Below are positions 22,101 to 29,330 of a DNA stretch of 64,000 nucleotides, one piece after another. The stretch comes from JAFAGX01 sp035624215 (GTDB lineage Bacteria > Acidobacteriota > Terriglobia > Terriglobales > Acidobacteriaceae), in the NCBI GenBank assembly GCA_035624215.1, contig DASPRY010000092.1:1-64000 (forward strand). Direction: 5' to 3'. The first letter of the stretch is position 1. Each line of letters opens with the position of its first letter. Position numbers and translations under genes: made by a program. The notes beneath the pieces were generated by a model. That model had not been told where the DNA came from. It saw only the letters and a program-made list of their open reading frames with translations, and searched no databases.

Positions 22101-24029
22101 TTAATCATCGGCGCTGGTGGTGACTGGCGGGCTGGCTGGGACTTCCTGATCTTTGTATTGAAGCTGATAGAGCTTGGAATAGATGCCGCGACGGGCAAGG
22201 AGTTCCTGATGGGTACCCATCTCACGCAATTGCCCTTTGTGCATGACGATGATCTTGTCGGCGCGCTGAACGGTAGAAAGGCGATGGGCAATGATCACCG
22301 AGGTGCGGCCTTCGAGCATGCGGCTGAGGGCATCGCGAACCCGGAATTCGGTTTCGGTATCGACGCTGGAGGTTGCTTCATCCAGAATGAGAATCTTTGG
22401 ATCGTGCGCCAGGGCGCGAGCGAAAGAAATGAGCTGCTTCTGACCGGTTGAAAGTGTGCTGCCGCGTTCGCGAACTTCCTCTTTGAATCCGCTGGGAAGG
22501 GTGCGAATAAAGTCGGCAAGGTTGACGTCTTCGGCAGCCTGCTCCACATCCTCGTCTTCAATCCATTCGGTGCCGAGCCGGATATTACCCTCTACTGTGC
22601 CGGTGAAAAGAAAAGGATCCTGCAGGACGACGCCAAAGCGGCTTCGTAACTCGCCGAGATCCATTTCTTTCACGTCGACGCCATCGATTTTGACCGCACC
22701 CTTTTGCACGTCATAGAAACGCATGAGGAGGGAGATGATTGTGGTCTTGCCGGCGCCAGTGTGGCCGACGATGGCCACGGTTTCGCCGGGCTCGATGGTG
22801 AAGCTGACATCGCGCAGGACCCAGTCAGGTTGGGTTGATTCCGTTGCTGAGCTGCGTTCGGCCGGAGAGCCGAGGGCGGCTGTCCCTACGTGGCCATTGC
22901 CGGCCGAAACATTCCGATATGCGAACCAGACGTGGTCGAATTCGATCCGGCCGGGGCCGCGTGGCGACTTTGTCATGGCCGGCGAGGTAACTTCGACGGG
23001 TGTGTCGAGCAGCTTGAAAATACGCTCGCTCGAGGCCATGGCTGATTGCAGAATGTTGTATTTCTCGCTGAAATCCTGGATAGGACGGAAGAAGCGCTGA
23101 GCGTATTGGATGAAGGCAACCAGAACACCCAAAGTAGTGGTCTGGCGGATTACATCTTTACCACCGAACCAGATGACACAGGCAATGGCGACCGCGGAAA
23201 GGATTTCGACCACTGGGTAGTAAACCGCGTGCGCCATGATTGCGTCCTTAAACGCTTCCATGTGGACCGCATTGACCTCGGAAAATTTATTGAAGGCGCG
23301 ATCTTCACGATTAAAGAGCTGGACTACAGTCATTCCGCTGACGTGCTCTTGCAGGTAGGCGTTGATGCGCGCAATCGCGACGCGAATGCGGCGATAGGAA
23401 TCGCGGACCTTGTCGCGGAAGATGGAGGTTGCGTAGGCGATCAGCGGGAGCACTGCGAACGTAATAAGGGCTAACTTGGCGTTCATGCTGAGCATGATCC
23501 AGATGATTCCCACCAGGACGAATACGTCCTCAAAGATGGAGACGACGCCGGAGGTGAACATTTCGTTCAAAGCGTCGACATCGGTGGTAACCCGTGTGAC
23601 CAGGCGACCGACTGGATTCTTGTCGTAAAAGCCGATGTGCATGCGCTGCAGATGGCGGAAAATCTGGCTGCGCAGATCGAACATGGTCATCTGCCCGGTC
23701 CATTGCATGAAGTAGGTCTGGGCATATTCCAAGAGGAAGCTGAAGACCAACAGTCCGACGTAAAGGGCGGCGATCTGCGCAATTCCGAGGTAGGGATTGG
23801 CGCTGAGCATGAAGTCGAAACGCGTAGGTTTGTGAGTGGGCGCTAAATACCGATCAACGACGACCGCAGTCAGATAGGGACCGAGAACATCGGCCCCGGC
23901 CTTGAGGAGAATGGCGACGAGAGAGATCGCCACCTGCCACTTGTAGGGCCGAAGATATTTGAGCAGCCGCTTCATGAGGCGGCTGTCATAGGCTTTACCC
24001 AGGACTTCTTCTTCGTGATGGGAGGCCAT
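22101..24029 (-). CDS. ABC exporter, fused permease-ATPase (MsbA/MdlB-like), with in-frame REP insertion
   Basis: 642 residues: six-TM exporter domain (about 20-330), then an ATPase with Walker A GHTGAGKTT (about 422), Q-loop, signature LSTGQKQ (about 526; Gly of LSGGQ replaced by Thr) and Walker B LILDEATSSVD. It probably exports a lipid or drug. The next gene in the same direction is lpxB, so a lipid A flippase role is plausible. Residues about 374-400, between the ATPase strand WFAYRNV and WVLRDVSF, contain GNGHVGTAALGSPAERSS, which is REP DNA read in frame. Relatives normally have a very short loop here. Confidence 0.92.
   Translation of the reverse strand: MASHHEEEVLGKAYDSRLMKRLLKYLRPYKWQVAISLVAILLKAGADVLGPYLTAVVVDRYLAPTHKPTRFDFMLSANPYLGIAQIAALYVGLLVFSFLLEYAQTYFMQWTGQMTMFDLRSQIFRHLQRMHIGFYDKNPVGRLVTRVTTDVDALNEMFTSGVVSIFEDVFVLVGIIWIMLSMNAKLALITFAVLPLIAYATSIFRDKVRDSYRRIRVAIARINAYLQEHVSGMTVVQLFNREDRAFNKFSEVNAVHMEAFKDAIMAHAVYYPVVEILSAVAIACVIWFGGKDVIRQTTTLGVLVAFIQYAQRFFRPIQDFSEKYNILQSAMASSERIFKLLDTPVEVTSPAMTKSPRGPGRIEFDHVWFAYRNVSAGNGHVGTAALGSPAERSSATESTQPDWVLRDVSFTIEPGETVAIVGHTGAGKTTIISLLMRFYDVQKGAVKIDGVDVKEMDLGELRSRFGVVLQDPFLFTGTVEGNIRLGTEWIEDEDVEQAAEDVNLADFIRTLPSGFKEEVRERGSTLSTGQKQLISFARALAHDPKILILDEATSSVDTETEFRVRDALSRMLEGRTSVIIAHRLSTVQRADKIIVMHKGQLREMGTHQELLARRGIYSKLYQLQYKDQEVPASPPVTTSADD
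22846..22896 (-). repeat. REP element inside the ABC exporter coding sequence
   Basis: On the minus strand CACGTAGGGACAGCCGCCC then TCGGCTCTCCGGCCGAAC and GCAGCTCAGC: GTAG head, first stem and second hairpin as in copies C and D. It keeps the reading frame of the exporter and introduces no stop. Confidence 0.85.
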
Positions 24030-24120
24030 GCGCTACGTCAAAGATACCTTAAATAGATGGGGGTGGAGGCGAAGGGGATGAAAAAGATGAGTGCAGAGCC
24101 CTGATACATTACCTATTCGT

Positions 24121-25443
24121 ATGGAACCGGAGCCGGAACGAGAAGTAAATTCGATTTCGCTAGGGGCGTACGCGCGTCTGGTACGGCGCAACGCGAATTT
24201 CCGGCGTTTGTGGATAGCCCAGATTGTCAGTGAAATCGGGGACTGGTTCTACTCGCTGGCAATCTACAGTCTGCTGTTGCGGCTCACCGGGCAGGCAAGT
24301 TCGGTGGCGCTGGCGCTAGTGTTGCAAGTCATACCCCAGACGTTATTCGGACCGCTCTCGGGCATCGTGAATGACCGGATCCGCCGCAAGCGGGTGATGA
24401 TTGCCACCGACCTGGCGCGAGCAGTGATCGTTTTTTCCATGCTGGCGGTACGGTCGCGAGGCATGGTGTGGATCGTCTATCCATTGCTGTTTCTGGAAAG
24501 CGTGATGTGGGCGTTTTTCGAGCCGGCGCGGACGGCGGTAATTCCCAACATCACGACCAATGAAGACCTCATCCTGGCGAACACGCTGTCTTCGACTACC
24601 TGGTCACTGAACCTGGTAGCGGGCGCGGCACTGGGAGGAGTAGCTCTGGCGCTACTCGGATACAACGCCTCATTCATACTGAATGCGGCGTCGTTCCTGG
24701 GTTCAGCGCTTCTCATCAGCCGCATGCACTTCGAGGAGCCACACGCGGCGAGATTTTCGAAGCTGCGGATTCATGAGCTTCTGGATTATTCTCCGCTGGC
24801 GGAAGGATTACGGTATGTGCGGCGCGATCGGCGACTGTTTGCGACCGTCCTGGTCAAAACCGGCCTGGCGCAAATGGGCGTGAGCTGGGTGCTGTTCACG
24901 GTGATGGGGCAAAGAGTTTTCCCACTGCGGCTGGCGGGGCTGGATGCGCAGCGCGGCGCGGTGCTGGGGATGAGCATGCTTATGGGGGCGAGGGGACTCG
25001 GGGCGTTGTTTGGGCCATTGGGGGCGGCGCGCTGGGCGGGGCATCGTGAGAGTCGCTTGCGGACGGGAATTTTGATCGGCTTTCTGGCAGTGGGGCTCGG
25101 ATATGCCATGCTGGGCGTGGCAGGTTCCCTGTGGGCAGCTTGTCTCTGGGTGATTTTGGGGCATTGCGGAGGTTCGACGGTGTGGGTTTTTTCCACGACG
25201 CTGTTGCAGATGAATACCGAAGATCAGTTCCGGGGACGCGTTTTCTCCGCTGAACTCGGCCTTTCGATGCTGACGCTTGCAGTGGGTGCTTATGTCACGG
25301 GGCTGCTAGTGGATCACGGGATGCAGGCGCGCTCGGTCGCAATTGCGGTTGGGTTTGTGATGCTGATTCCGGCAGCTCTGTGGGGAAGAGCGATGCGGTT
25401 GTGGCAGGGGACTCAGCACGCCGTCGCGAGTATCGATTACTGA
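24121..25443 (+). CDS. MFS transporter (enterobactin-exporter EntS-like)
   Basis: A protein of about 440 residues with some 11-12 hydrophobic segments. Family marks are FRRLWIAQIVSEIGDWFY in TM1, GPLSGIVNDRIRRKRVMI in the TM2-3 loop and NTEDQFRGRVFSAEL late in the protein, the pattern of MFS_3/EntS-like exporters. The substrate is unknown. ATG 24121 is preferred; a GTG at 24091 would add ten residues. A TACATT hexamer 10 bp before the ATG hints at a very short leader. It is divergent from the ABC exporter and convergent with phhB (5 bp gap). Confidence 0.88.
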   Translation: MEPEPEREVNSISLGAYARLVRRNANFRRLWIAQIVSEIGDWFYSLAIYSLLLRLTGQASSVALALVLQVIPQTLFGPLSGIVNDRIRRKRVMIATDLARAVIVFSMLAVRSRGMVWIVYPLLFLESVMWAFFEPARTAVIPNITTNEDLILANTLSSTTWSLNLVAGAALGGVALALLGYNASFILNAASFLGSALLISRMHFEEPHAARFSKLRIHELLDYSPLAEGLRYVRRDRRLFATVLVKTGLAQMGVSWVLFTVMGQRVFPLRLAGLDAQRGAVLGMSMLMGARGLGALFGPLGAARWAGHRESRLRTGILIGFLAVGLGYAMLGVAGSLWAACLWVILGHCGGSTVWVFSTTLLQMNTEDQFRGRVFSAELGLSMLTLAVGAYVTGLLVDHGMQARSVAIAVGFVMLIPAALWGRAMRLWQGTQHAVASIDY

Positions 25444-25448
25444 TGTGG

Positions 25449-25790
25449 TCAGATCTCAGGCACAGTGTAGAGCTGATCGATTTTGGCGGCCATGATGAAA
25501 TCGCTCTCGGTGAGGCCATCGACTTTGTGGGTCCAGAGCGTGATTTCAACTTTGCCCCAGGTGAGCAAAATATCGGGGTGGTGTCCCTGCTGTTCGGCAA
25601 CGTCCCCGACGCAATTGACGAATGCCAGCGCTTCTTTGAAATCGGGAAAAGTGAAGGTGCGGGTGATGTGGTGCTCGTTAGAAACATGCCAGTTAGGAAG
25701 TTGATGGCTGAAGGTGTGCAGATCGCTTCCCTTCAGTGGAGGGGTGCCAACTTTGCATGGAACGCAGTTCTGAGAAGCGAGCGTGGGCAT
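25449..25790 (-). CDS. phhB: Pterin-4a-carbinolamine dehydratase
   Basis: A 113-residue protein of the PCD/DCoH family, with an N-terminal CVPCKVGTPPLKG, FPDFKEALAFVNCVGDVAEQQ and the active-site block GHHPDILLTWGKVEITLWTH. It dehydrates 4a-hydroxytetrahydrobiopterin, usually alongside phenylalanine hydroxylase. No aromatic amino acid hydroxylase is present nearby. The length and motifs are normal. Confidence 0.93.
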   Translation of the reverse strand: MPTLASQNCVPCKVGTPPLKGSDLHTFSHQLPNWHVSNEHHITRTFTFPDFKEALAFVNCVGDVAEQQGHHPDILLTWGKVEITLWTHKVDGLTESDFIMAAKIDQLYTVPEI

Positions 25791-25896
25791 GGCTTGAGCT
25801 CCTTGATAAATAGGTTAGTCCAACCGTAATGCTCGTGCCAAGGTTGGACGTTCAGCTTCGCTGATCCATTCGAGGTCCAACAATAGGAGAGGCAGT

Positions 25897-26358
25897 TTAA
25901 AACGGTATGTCCTCGTCGCTGATGGGCGTGGCTGCTGGAGCAGGCTCGGGTTCCGGCGAGCGCTGATCGAAGCTATTGCTGCCGGCGGCTGCGCCGCGGG
26001 CAAAATCGCCGCCTTCGCCGCGTCCGCCGAGGAGAACCAGGTCGCTGGCGACAACTTCGGTCATGTAACGTTTCTGATTGGTCTGCTTATCGTCCCAGGA
26101 GCGGGTCTGCAAGCGGCCTTCAATGTAAACCTTGCCGCCTTTCTTCAGATATTCGCCAGCAATCTCCGCGAGGCGTTGCCAGAGCACGACATTGTGCCAT
26201 TCGGTGCGGTCCTGCCATTCGCCATTTTTGTCTTTGTAGCGCTCGGTGGTAGCCAAAGTGAGCTTGGCCACCGGCGTGCCTTGAGGCGTGTATTTCACTT
26301 CCGGATCTTTGCCGAGATTGCCGATCAAGATGACTTTGTTGACGCTTTTTCCCGCCAT
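25897..26358 (-). CDS. ssb: Single-stranded DNA-binding protein
   Basis: 153 residues: an N-terminal OB fold (VNKVILIGNLGKDPEV, GTPVAKLTLATTERY, TEWHNVVLWQRLAEIA, YIEGRLQTRSWDD), a flexible Gly/Ala/Pro-rich linker and the C-terminal acidic tip ISDEDIPF, which recruits replication and repair partners. It is an intact SSB. The ATG follows a GGAGAAGCAATC ribosome site. Confidence 0.97.
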   Translation of the reverse strand: MAGKSVNKVILIGNLGKDPEVKYTPQGTPVAKLTLATTERYKDKNGEWQDRTEWHNVVLWQRLAEIAGEYLKKGGKVYIEGRLQTRSWDDKQTNQKRYMTEVVASDLVLLGGRGEGGDFARGAAAGSNSFDQRSPEPEPAPAATPISDEDIPF

Positions 26359-26423
26359 GATTGCTTCTCCTGAGGGGCCAATATAGCAGAATCGGGGAGA
26401 GTGGATGTGATGAATGAACAGGG

Positions 26424-26488
26424 TAGTCAGTGGTCGGTGGTCAGTAGTCAGCGCTCAGGAACCAACAGTCAGCACTCAGCGGTCAGCC
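26424..26488. repeat. Degenerate GTCAGT/GGTCAG short repeat tract
   Basis: About 65 bp built of irregular GTCAGTGGTC, GTCAGTAGTC, CAGCGCTCAG and CAGCACTCAG steps. A related GCTGAGTGCTGAATGCT piece follows at 26540-26557, beside the ferredoxin promoter. The spacing is irregular, so it is not a CRISPR array. The rest of the ssb to ferredoxin gap (26359-26570) shows no gene. Confidence 0.7.
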
Positions 26489-26557
26489 AATAGGCGACTC
26501 TGCAGGCTAGCGGCGGACCGTCTTGTTCACTGAAGCTAAATGCTGAGTGCTGAATGC

Positions 26558-26563
26558 TATAAT
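26558..26563 (+). promoter_or_regulatory. -10 box directly before the ferredoxin gene
   Basis: A perfect TATAAT ends 7 bp before the ATG at 26571, with no Shine-Dalgarno, so a leaderless mRNA is likely. No convincing -35 was found. Confidence 0.65.
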
Positions 26564-26570
26564 CAGCGCC

Positions 26571-26942
26571 ATGCCCGCCGAAGTGAAGGCCATGGGGATG
26601 GTTCCCGATGAGCTTAAGTTCGAACCCAAGTCAAAAGGCATCCTCACTCCTCGCAAGAAAAAGCCCAAGGAGTTAGCAGTTATTACCGAGTGCTGCACCG
26701 GATGCGCCGGATCGCCCGCCTGCGTCGAGTACTGCCCGATTGAAGACTGCATGTTTTGGGTTCCGGACGAAGATCATCCGCCGTTTGGGCGGATCCAGGT
26801 GGATCCGATTCTCTGCATTGGGTGCAAGAAGTGTACCAGCAAAGGGCCGGATGGATGTTTTCTGGACGGCTGCCCGTGGGATGCGATCGTGATGGTCGAG
26901 ACCACGGAGGTGGAAAAAGAAGTCGGGGCGATGCCGATCTAG
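26571..26942 (+). CDS. Ferredoxin-like 4Fe-4S protein
   Basis: A 123-residue protein with two Cys groups: CCTGCAGSPACVEYCPIEDC and CIGCKKCTSKGPDGCFLDGC followed by P. The first resembles and the second departs from the standard CxxCxxCxxxCP, the insert giving CxxCxxCx7CxxxCP, as in some longer ferredoxins. A Lys-rich N-terminal extension precedes the first group. It is probably a cytoplasmic electron carrier with two clusters; the partner is unknown. ATG 26571 is chosen for its position after TATAAT. It overlaps the convergent gene at 26939 by 4 bp. Confidence 0.85.
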   Translation: MPAEVKAMGMVPDELKFEPKSKGILTPRKKKPKELAVITECCTGCAGSPACVEYCPIEDCMFWVPDEDHPPFGRIQVDPILCIGCKKCTSKGPDGCFLDGCPWDAIVMVETTEVEKEVGAMPI

Positions 26943-27211
26943 TGCGCCTTCTTCGGCGCTGGAAGTCCCGCGATGAAAGCCTCAAGGGCGGACGAGGGGT
27001 CTGCTGATCCTTCGATTTCCCGGTACAGGTCACTAAACTTCAAATGTACCCCCGCCAGGATCTCTTTATCGGACAAAAGATGGTCAAGCAGCTTCTGCCA
27101 ATTTGTCACCCCACGATGTTCGAGAAGTAGTTTCAGTGCTATGTTTTCAAGGAATAAGTACTCGGTTGCCCGAAGGACGGCCGACAGGCGTTTCTTCTCG
27201 TTCCTAGTCAT
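26939..27211 (-). CDS. Hypothetical helical protein
   Basis: A 90-residue protein (MTRNEKKRLSAVLRATEYLF, LLLEHRGVTNWQKLLDHLL) with helical periodicity and no signal peptide, TM segment or motif I recognise. It lies 12 bp downstream of the HEAT/lipoyl-like membrane protein gene in the same direction, so the two are probably an operon. Confidence 0.65.
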   Translation of the reverse strand: MTRNEKKRLSAVLRATEYLFLENIALKLLLEHRGVTNWQKLLDHLLSDKEILAGVHLKFSDLYREIEGSADPSSALEAFIAGLPAPKKAH

Positions 27212-27223
27212 GATAGGTCACTG

Positions 27224-28078
27224 TTACTTCTCTCGCTGCCGAATGGCCTTCTCCGTCTCTATCGCCTGTTGGCGGACATCGTTAGAAATGTCGGGTAGTT
27301 CCCGCTCATACGGCTGCACAGCGGCGAGGTCTGAGTGCTGGCCAACAAGATAAAGAGCACGCAGCGCCTCCCAAACCTGGTCACTAGCGGGATCGATGGT
27401 GGCGACGACATCGCCAGCGGCGACGGTTTGGCCAATTTGCACGCGCAATTCACGCAATCGTCCGGTGATTGGGGAGCGTATCTCGATGCTGTGGTCGTTG
27501 GCCTGCAATTTCGCAACAACTCCACCCTGGTGAATCGGAATTCCGATCGCGCCCGTGTCGGTAATCTTGCCCGCCTGTGGCGCCGGAACGCTAGCTGACT
27601 GCAGAAGCTCGAGAATTTGTGGTTTGCCAGCGGCGTCTCCGAAGCGCACAAGCGAGAGGGCGGCATTGCCGCGGACGGTCAGCGAAGGGTCGTTGAGCAT
27701 CTTCAGCAAGGTTTCGTGAAAGCCTTGCCCAGAAGTGTCCTGGCCCATGACCCAGGCATCGGTGTTGCGCACCTCGTCCACTCGATAAGCGGCAAGCTGG
27801 ATGAGTTCCGGATACCAGCGGGTGACCGACGTGTCTTTACGGGACATACGCTCTCCAATTTGCACGAGCGCATGTTGGATATGCCGCGGATGCTTATCGT
27901 CGCTGAGATATTCGGCGATCTGCTTATCGGAAAGCTGACGGCCGAACCAGGTGTTCCACCAAAACAGGAAGGGCATCAGAACAATGAGCCATCCCGTGAC
28001 AAAAAAAAGCAGACGGTTGCGGGTGGACATGCGAGGGCGGGGCTTGCTTAGCTGGCTGGCGGGAGGAGAAGACGACAT
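27224..28078 (-). CDS. Membrane protein with HEAT-like and lipoyl/barrel-sandwich domains
   Basis: 284 residues: a basic N-terminus, one TM helix (about 22-42), a helical HEAT-like region (about 55-160; LLKMLNDPSLTVRGNAALSL) and a lipoyl/biotinyl-type barrel-sandwich hairpin (about 185-232; GGVVAKLQ...RSPITGRLRELRVQIGQTVAAGDVVATIDP). No MKM-like biotin site is present, so the hairpin resembles that of HlyD-type adaptors rather than a biotin carrier. The combination is unusual. With one TM and both domains on one side, a periplasmic adaptor or assembly role is possible. TATATT lies 17 bp before the ATG, with no ribosome site. Confidence 0.8.
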   Translation of the reverse strand: MSSSPPASQLSKPRPRMSTRNRLLFFVTGWLIVLMPFLFWWNTWFGRQLSDKQIAEYLSDDKHPRHIQHALVQIGERMSRKDTSVTRWYPELIQLAAYRVDEVRNTDAWVMGQDTSGQGFHETLLKMLNDPSLTVRGNAALSLVRFGDAAGKPQILELLQSASVPAPQAGKITDTGAIGIPIHQGGVVAKLQANDHSIEIRSPITGRLRELRVQIGQTVAAGDVVATIDPASDQVWEALRALYLVGQHSDLAAVQPYERELPDISNDVRQQAIETEKAIRQREK

Positions 28079-28183
28079 GAGAGTTTTGCCTGAAATATAG
28101 CAGAACTGAGGGTATTAGACCCGATGTCGCCAAGAACTAAAGCGGAGGGACACATGCGGCGGTGGGATGTAATTCTGCCATAT

Positions 28184-28453
28184 TCAGTCAATGACGTCGG
28201 CGTCGAGGACGCGCGGCTGTTCGAGATAGTGCGATAGGGCGTACTGAGCCAAAAGCGGGGTCTGGAGGCGGATTTCAGCGCCGATCCATTCGCCCTTGTT
28301 ATGGGGCGAGTTGGGCGCGTGATTACATCGGCCACCACTGCCAAACTGCGGGCCAAAATCGGCGCTCTGGACCTGATCAAACTGCTGAATCTGTCGCCAG
28401 GCCTCGTCGCCCACCGTTCCCGACACATCGATCTTCAGTCGTACCTTTGTCAT
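28184..28453 (-). CDS. Hypothetical small protein
   Basis: An 89-residue frame (MTKVRLKIDVSGTVGDEAW, then QQFDQVQSADFGPQFG). The sequence composition looks protein-like, but there is no ribosome site I would trust and no recognisable family. A competing minus-strand frame overlaps it. It is kept as a possible gene only. Confidence 0.4.
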   Translation of the reverse strand: MTKVRLKIDVSGTVGDEAWRQIQQFDQVQSADFGPQFGSGGRCNHAPNSPHNKGEWIGAEIRLQTPLLAQYALSHYLEQPRVLDADVID

Positions 28454-28606
28454 TGCCCGGGTAGCCGGTTTGCCACCGCATCAGAATGATAGTCGATAAT
28501 TTCGCGGGCTGAACTGCAGGAGTTCTGGCGCGTGAACGGGGAATCTGGCTGAAGGGCCTGAACCGCGAAGATTTCCAGAAAGAAGTGGGGCGGGTTTCCC
28601 GCTGAT

Positions 28607-28774
28607 TTACTGCCCTATCGCGCTGGCAACGCTGGAAAACACATTGTTGGAATTGGCGCCGATGAGCTGAATAGTTCCGACTACGATGACCAGAATGACG
28701 GCCAACATCACGGCGTATTCCGCGATGTCCTGGCCTTCCTCTGCGGCCCAAAGTGAGCCAAAAAACTTGAACAC
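28607..28774 (-). CDS. Flp/Fap-type pilin
   Basis: A 55-residue protein from a GTG start: MFKFFGSLWAAEEGQDIAEY followed by a hydrophobic AVMLAVILVIVVGTIQLIG helix. The G/Q-D-x-A-E-Y junction followed by one TM helix is the Flp (type IVb) prepilin pattern cleaved by a TadV-like peptidase. A GGGGGAG ribosome site precedes the start. No tad/cpa genes lie in the window, so it is either an orphan or served by a locus elsewhere. Confidence 0.85.
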   Translation of the reverse strand: MFKFFGSLWAAEEGQDIAEYAVMLAVILVIVVGTIQLIGANSNNVFSSVASAIGQ

Positions 28775-29049
28775 TAACTCCCCCTAATAGCAATCGATGT
28801 GCGAATGCGACTCGTTAAGAATTTCAACACGCCCAGCCAGACCAGACAACGGTACTTTCGGCGGTGACACTTACTGTGGTAACCAGATAAGGCTCTGGGG
28901 GCGGAAAACGGGTAATTGCCGGCGAAAAACCGATTGCTTCTGCTTTACCGCTGAGCTAGCCTTTATGCTGCTCTCGCGATTCTCCCTTCCTTTAACTCAC
29001 CAAGCAGTTTGTCGCCAAAGGGTTGCAGTGTATATCGAAAATGGAGGGG

Positions 29050-29058
29050 TTATCCACA
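29050..29058 (+). promoter_or_regulatory. DnaA box
   Basis: TTATCCACA is a perfect match to the DnaA box consensus. Only one copy was noticed in the gap, so this is unlikely to be oriC; regulation of a nearby promoter is more plausible. Confidence 0.55.
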
Positions 29059-29063
29059 GTGGG

Positions 29064-29079
29064 ACACTATATATAGTGT
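29064..29079. promoter_or_regulatory. NrdR-type box (16 bp perfect palindrome)
   Basis: ACACTATATATAGTGT is a perfect palindrome and matches the NrdR box consensus acaCwAtATaTwGtgt. NrdR normally binds two boxes about three helical turns apart; no clear second box was found at that spacing. A NrdR repressor is encoded at 62833-63330. Confidence 0.65.
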
Positions 29080-29243
29080 TTTATTGCTTGACCCTGGTGT
29101 AAATTGACCGTTACATTAGCTGCTATCTGTGCCAGCCGGTCCAGCCAGCGGGAGTTCGTGCGAGATTGGAGCTTGCGGGGAACCATAGTGGTAAACCAGG
29201 CCGCGGCCGGGCAACTCCACAAGGAATTTGCGGATTAAAAAAC

Positions 29244-29302
29244 TGCAGATTCCTCGCTACGTTCTCGCCGCGAATTCGCGCTTCGTACGGCTCGGAATGA
29301 CA
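29244..29302. repeat. TCCTCG...CTCGGAATGACA repeat, copy 3
   Basis: GCAGATTCCTCGC, a CGCGAATTCGCG palindrome in the middle, and the end ACGGCTCGGAATGACA. It lies 28 bp before the smc start codon. Confidence 0.7.
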
Positions 29303-29330
29303 AGTTGCATGTTGGCTGAAGGAGTACACG

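Larger units (their letters stand above)
28775..29330. other. 556 bp regulatory gap between the Flp pilin and smc
   Basis: No credible gene is seen. It holds a DnaA box (29050-29058), an NrdR-type palindrome (29064-29079), a possible promoter TTGACC (29089-29094) with an 18 bp spacer to TACATT, and a dispersed repeat (29244-29302) that ends just before the smc ribosome site. Confidence 0.7.

Noticed and set aside
26424..26488. GTCAGT-type repeats as a possible CRISPR array
   Set aside because: Units are under 12 bp, irregular and without spacers; no cas genes are present.
29050..29079. DnaA box and AT-rich palindrome as a replication origin
   Set aside because: Only one DnaA box was noticed and no dnaA/dnaN/gyrB genes are near; a promoter role is more likely.
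28797..29102. Plus-strand open frame of 101 codons before smc
   Set aside because: It overlaps the DnaA and NrdR boxes and has a mixed Cys-rich sequence with no ribosome site; regulatory DNA is the better explanation.
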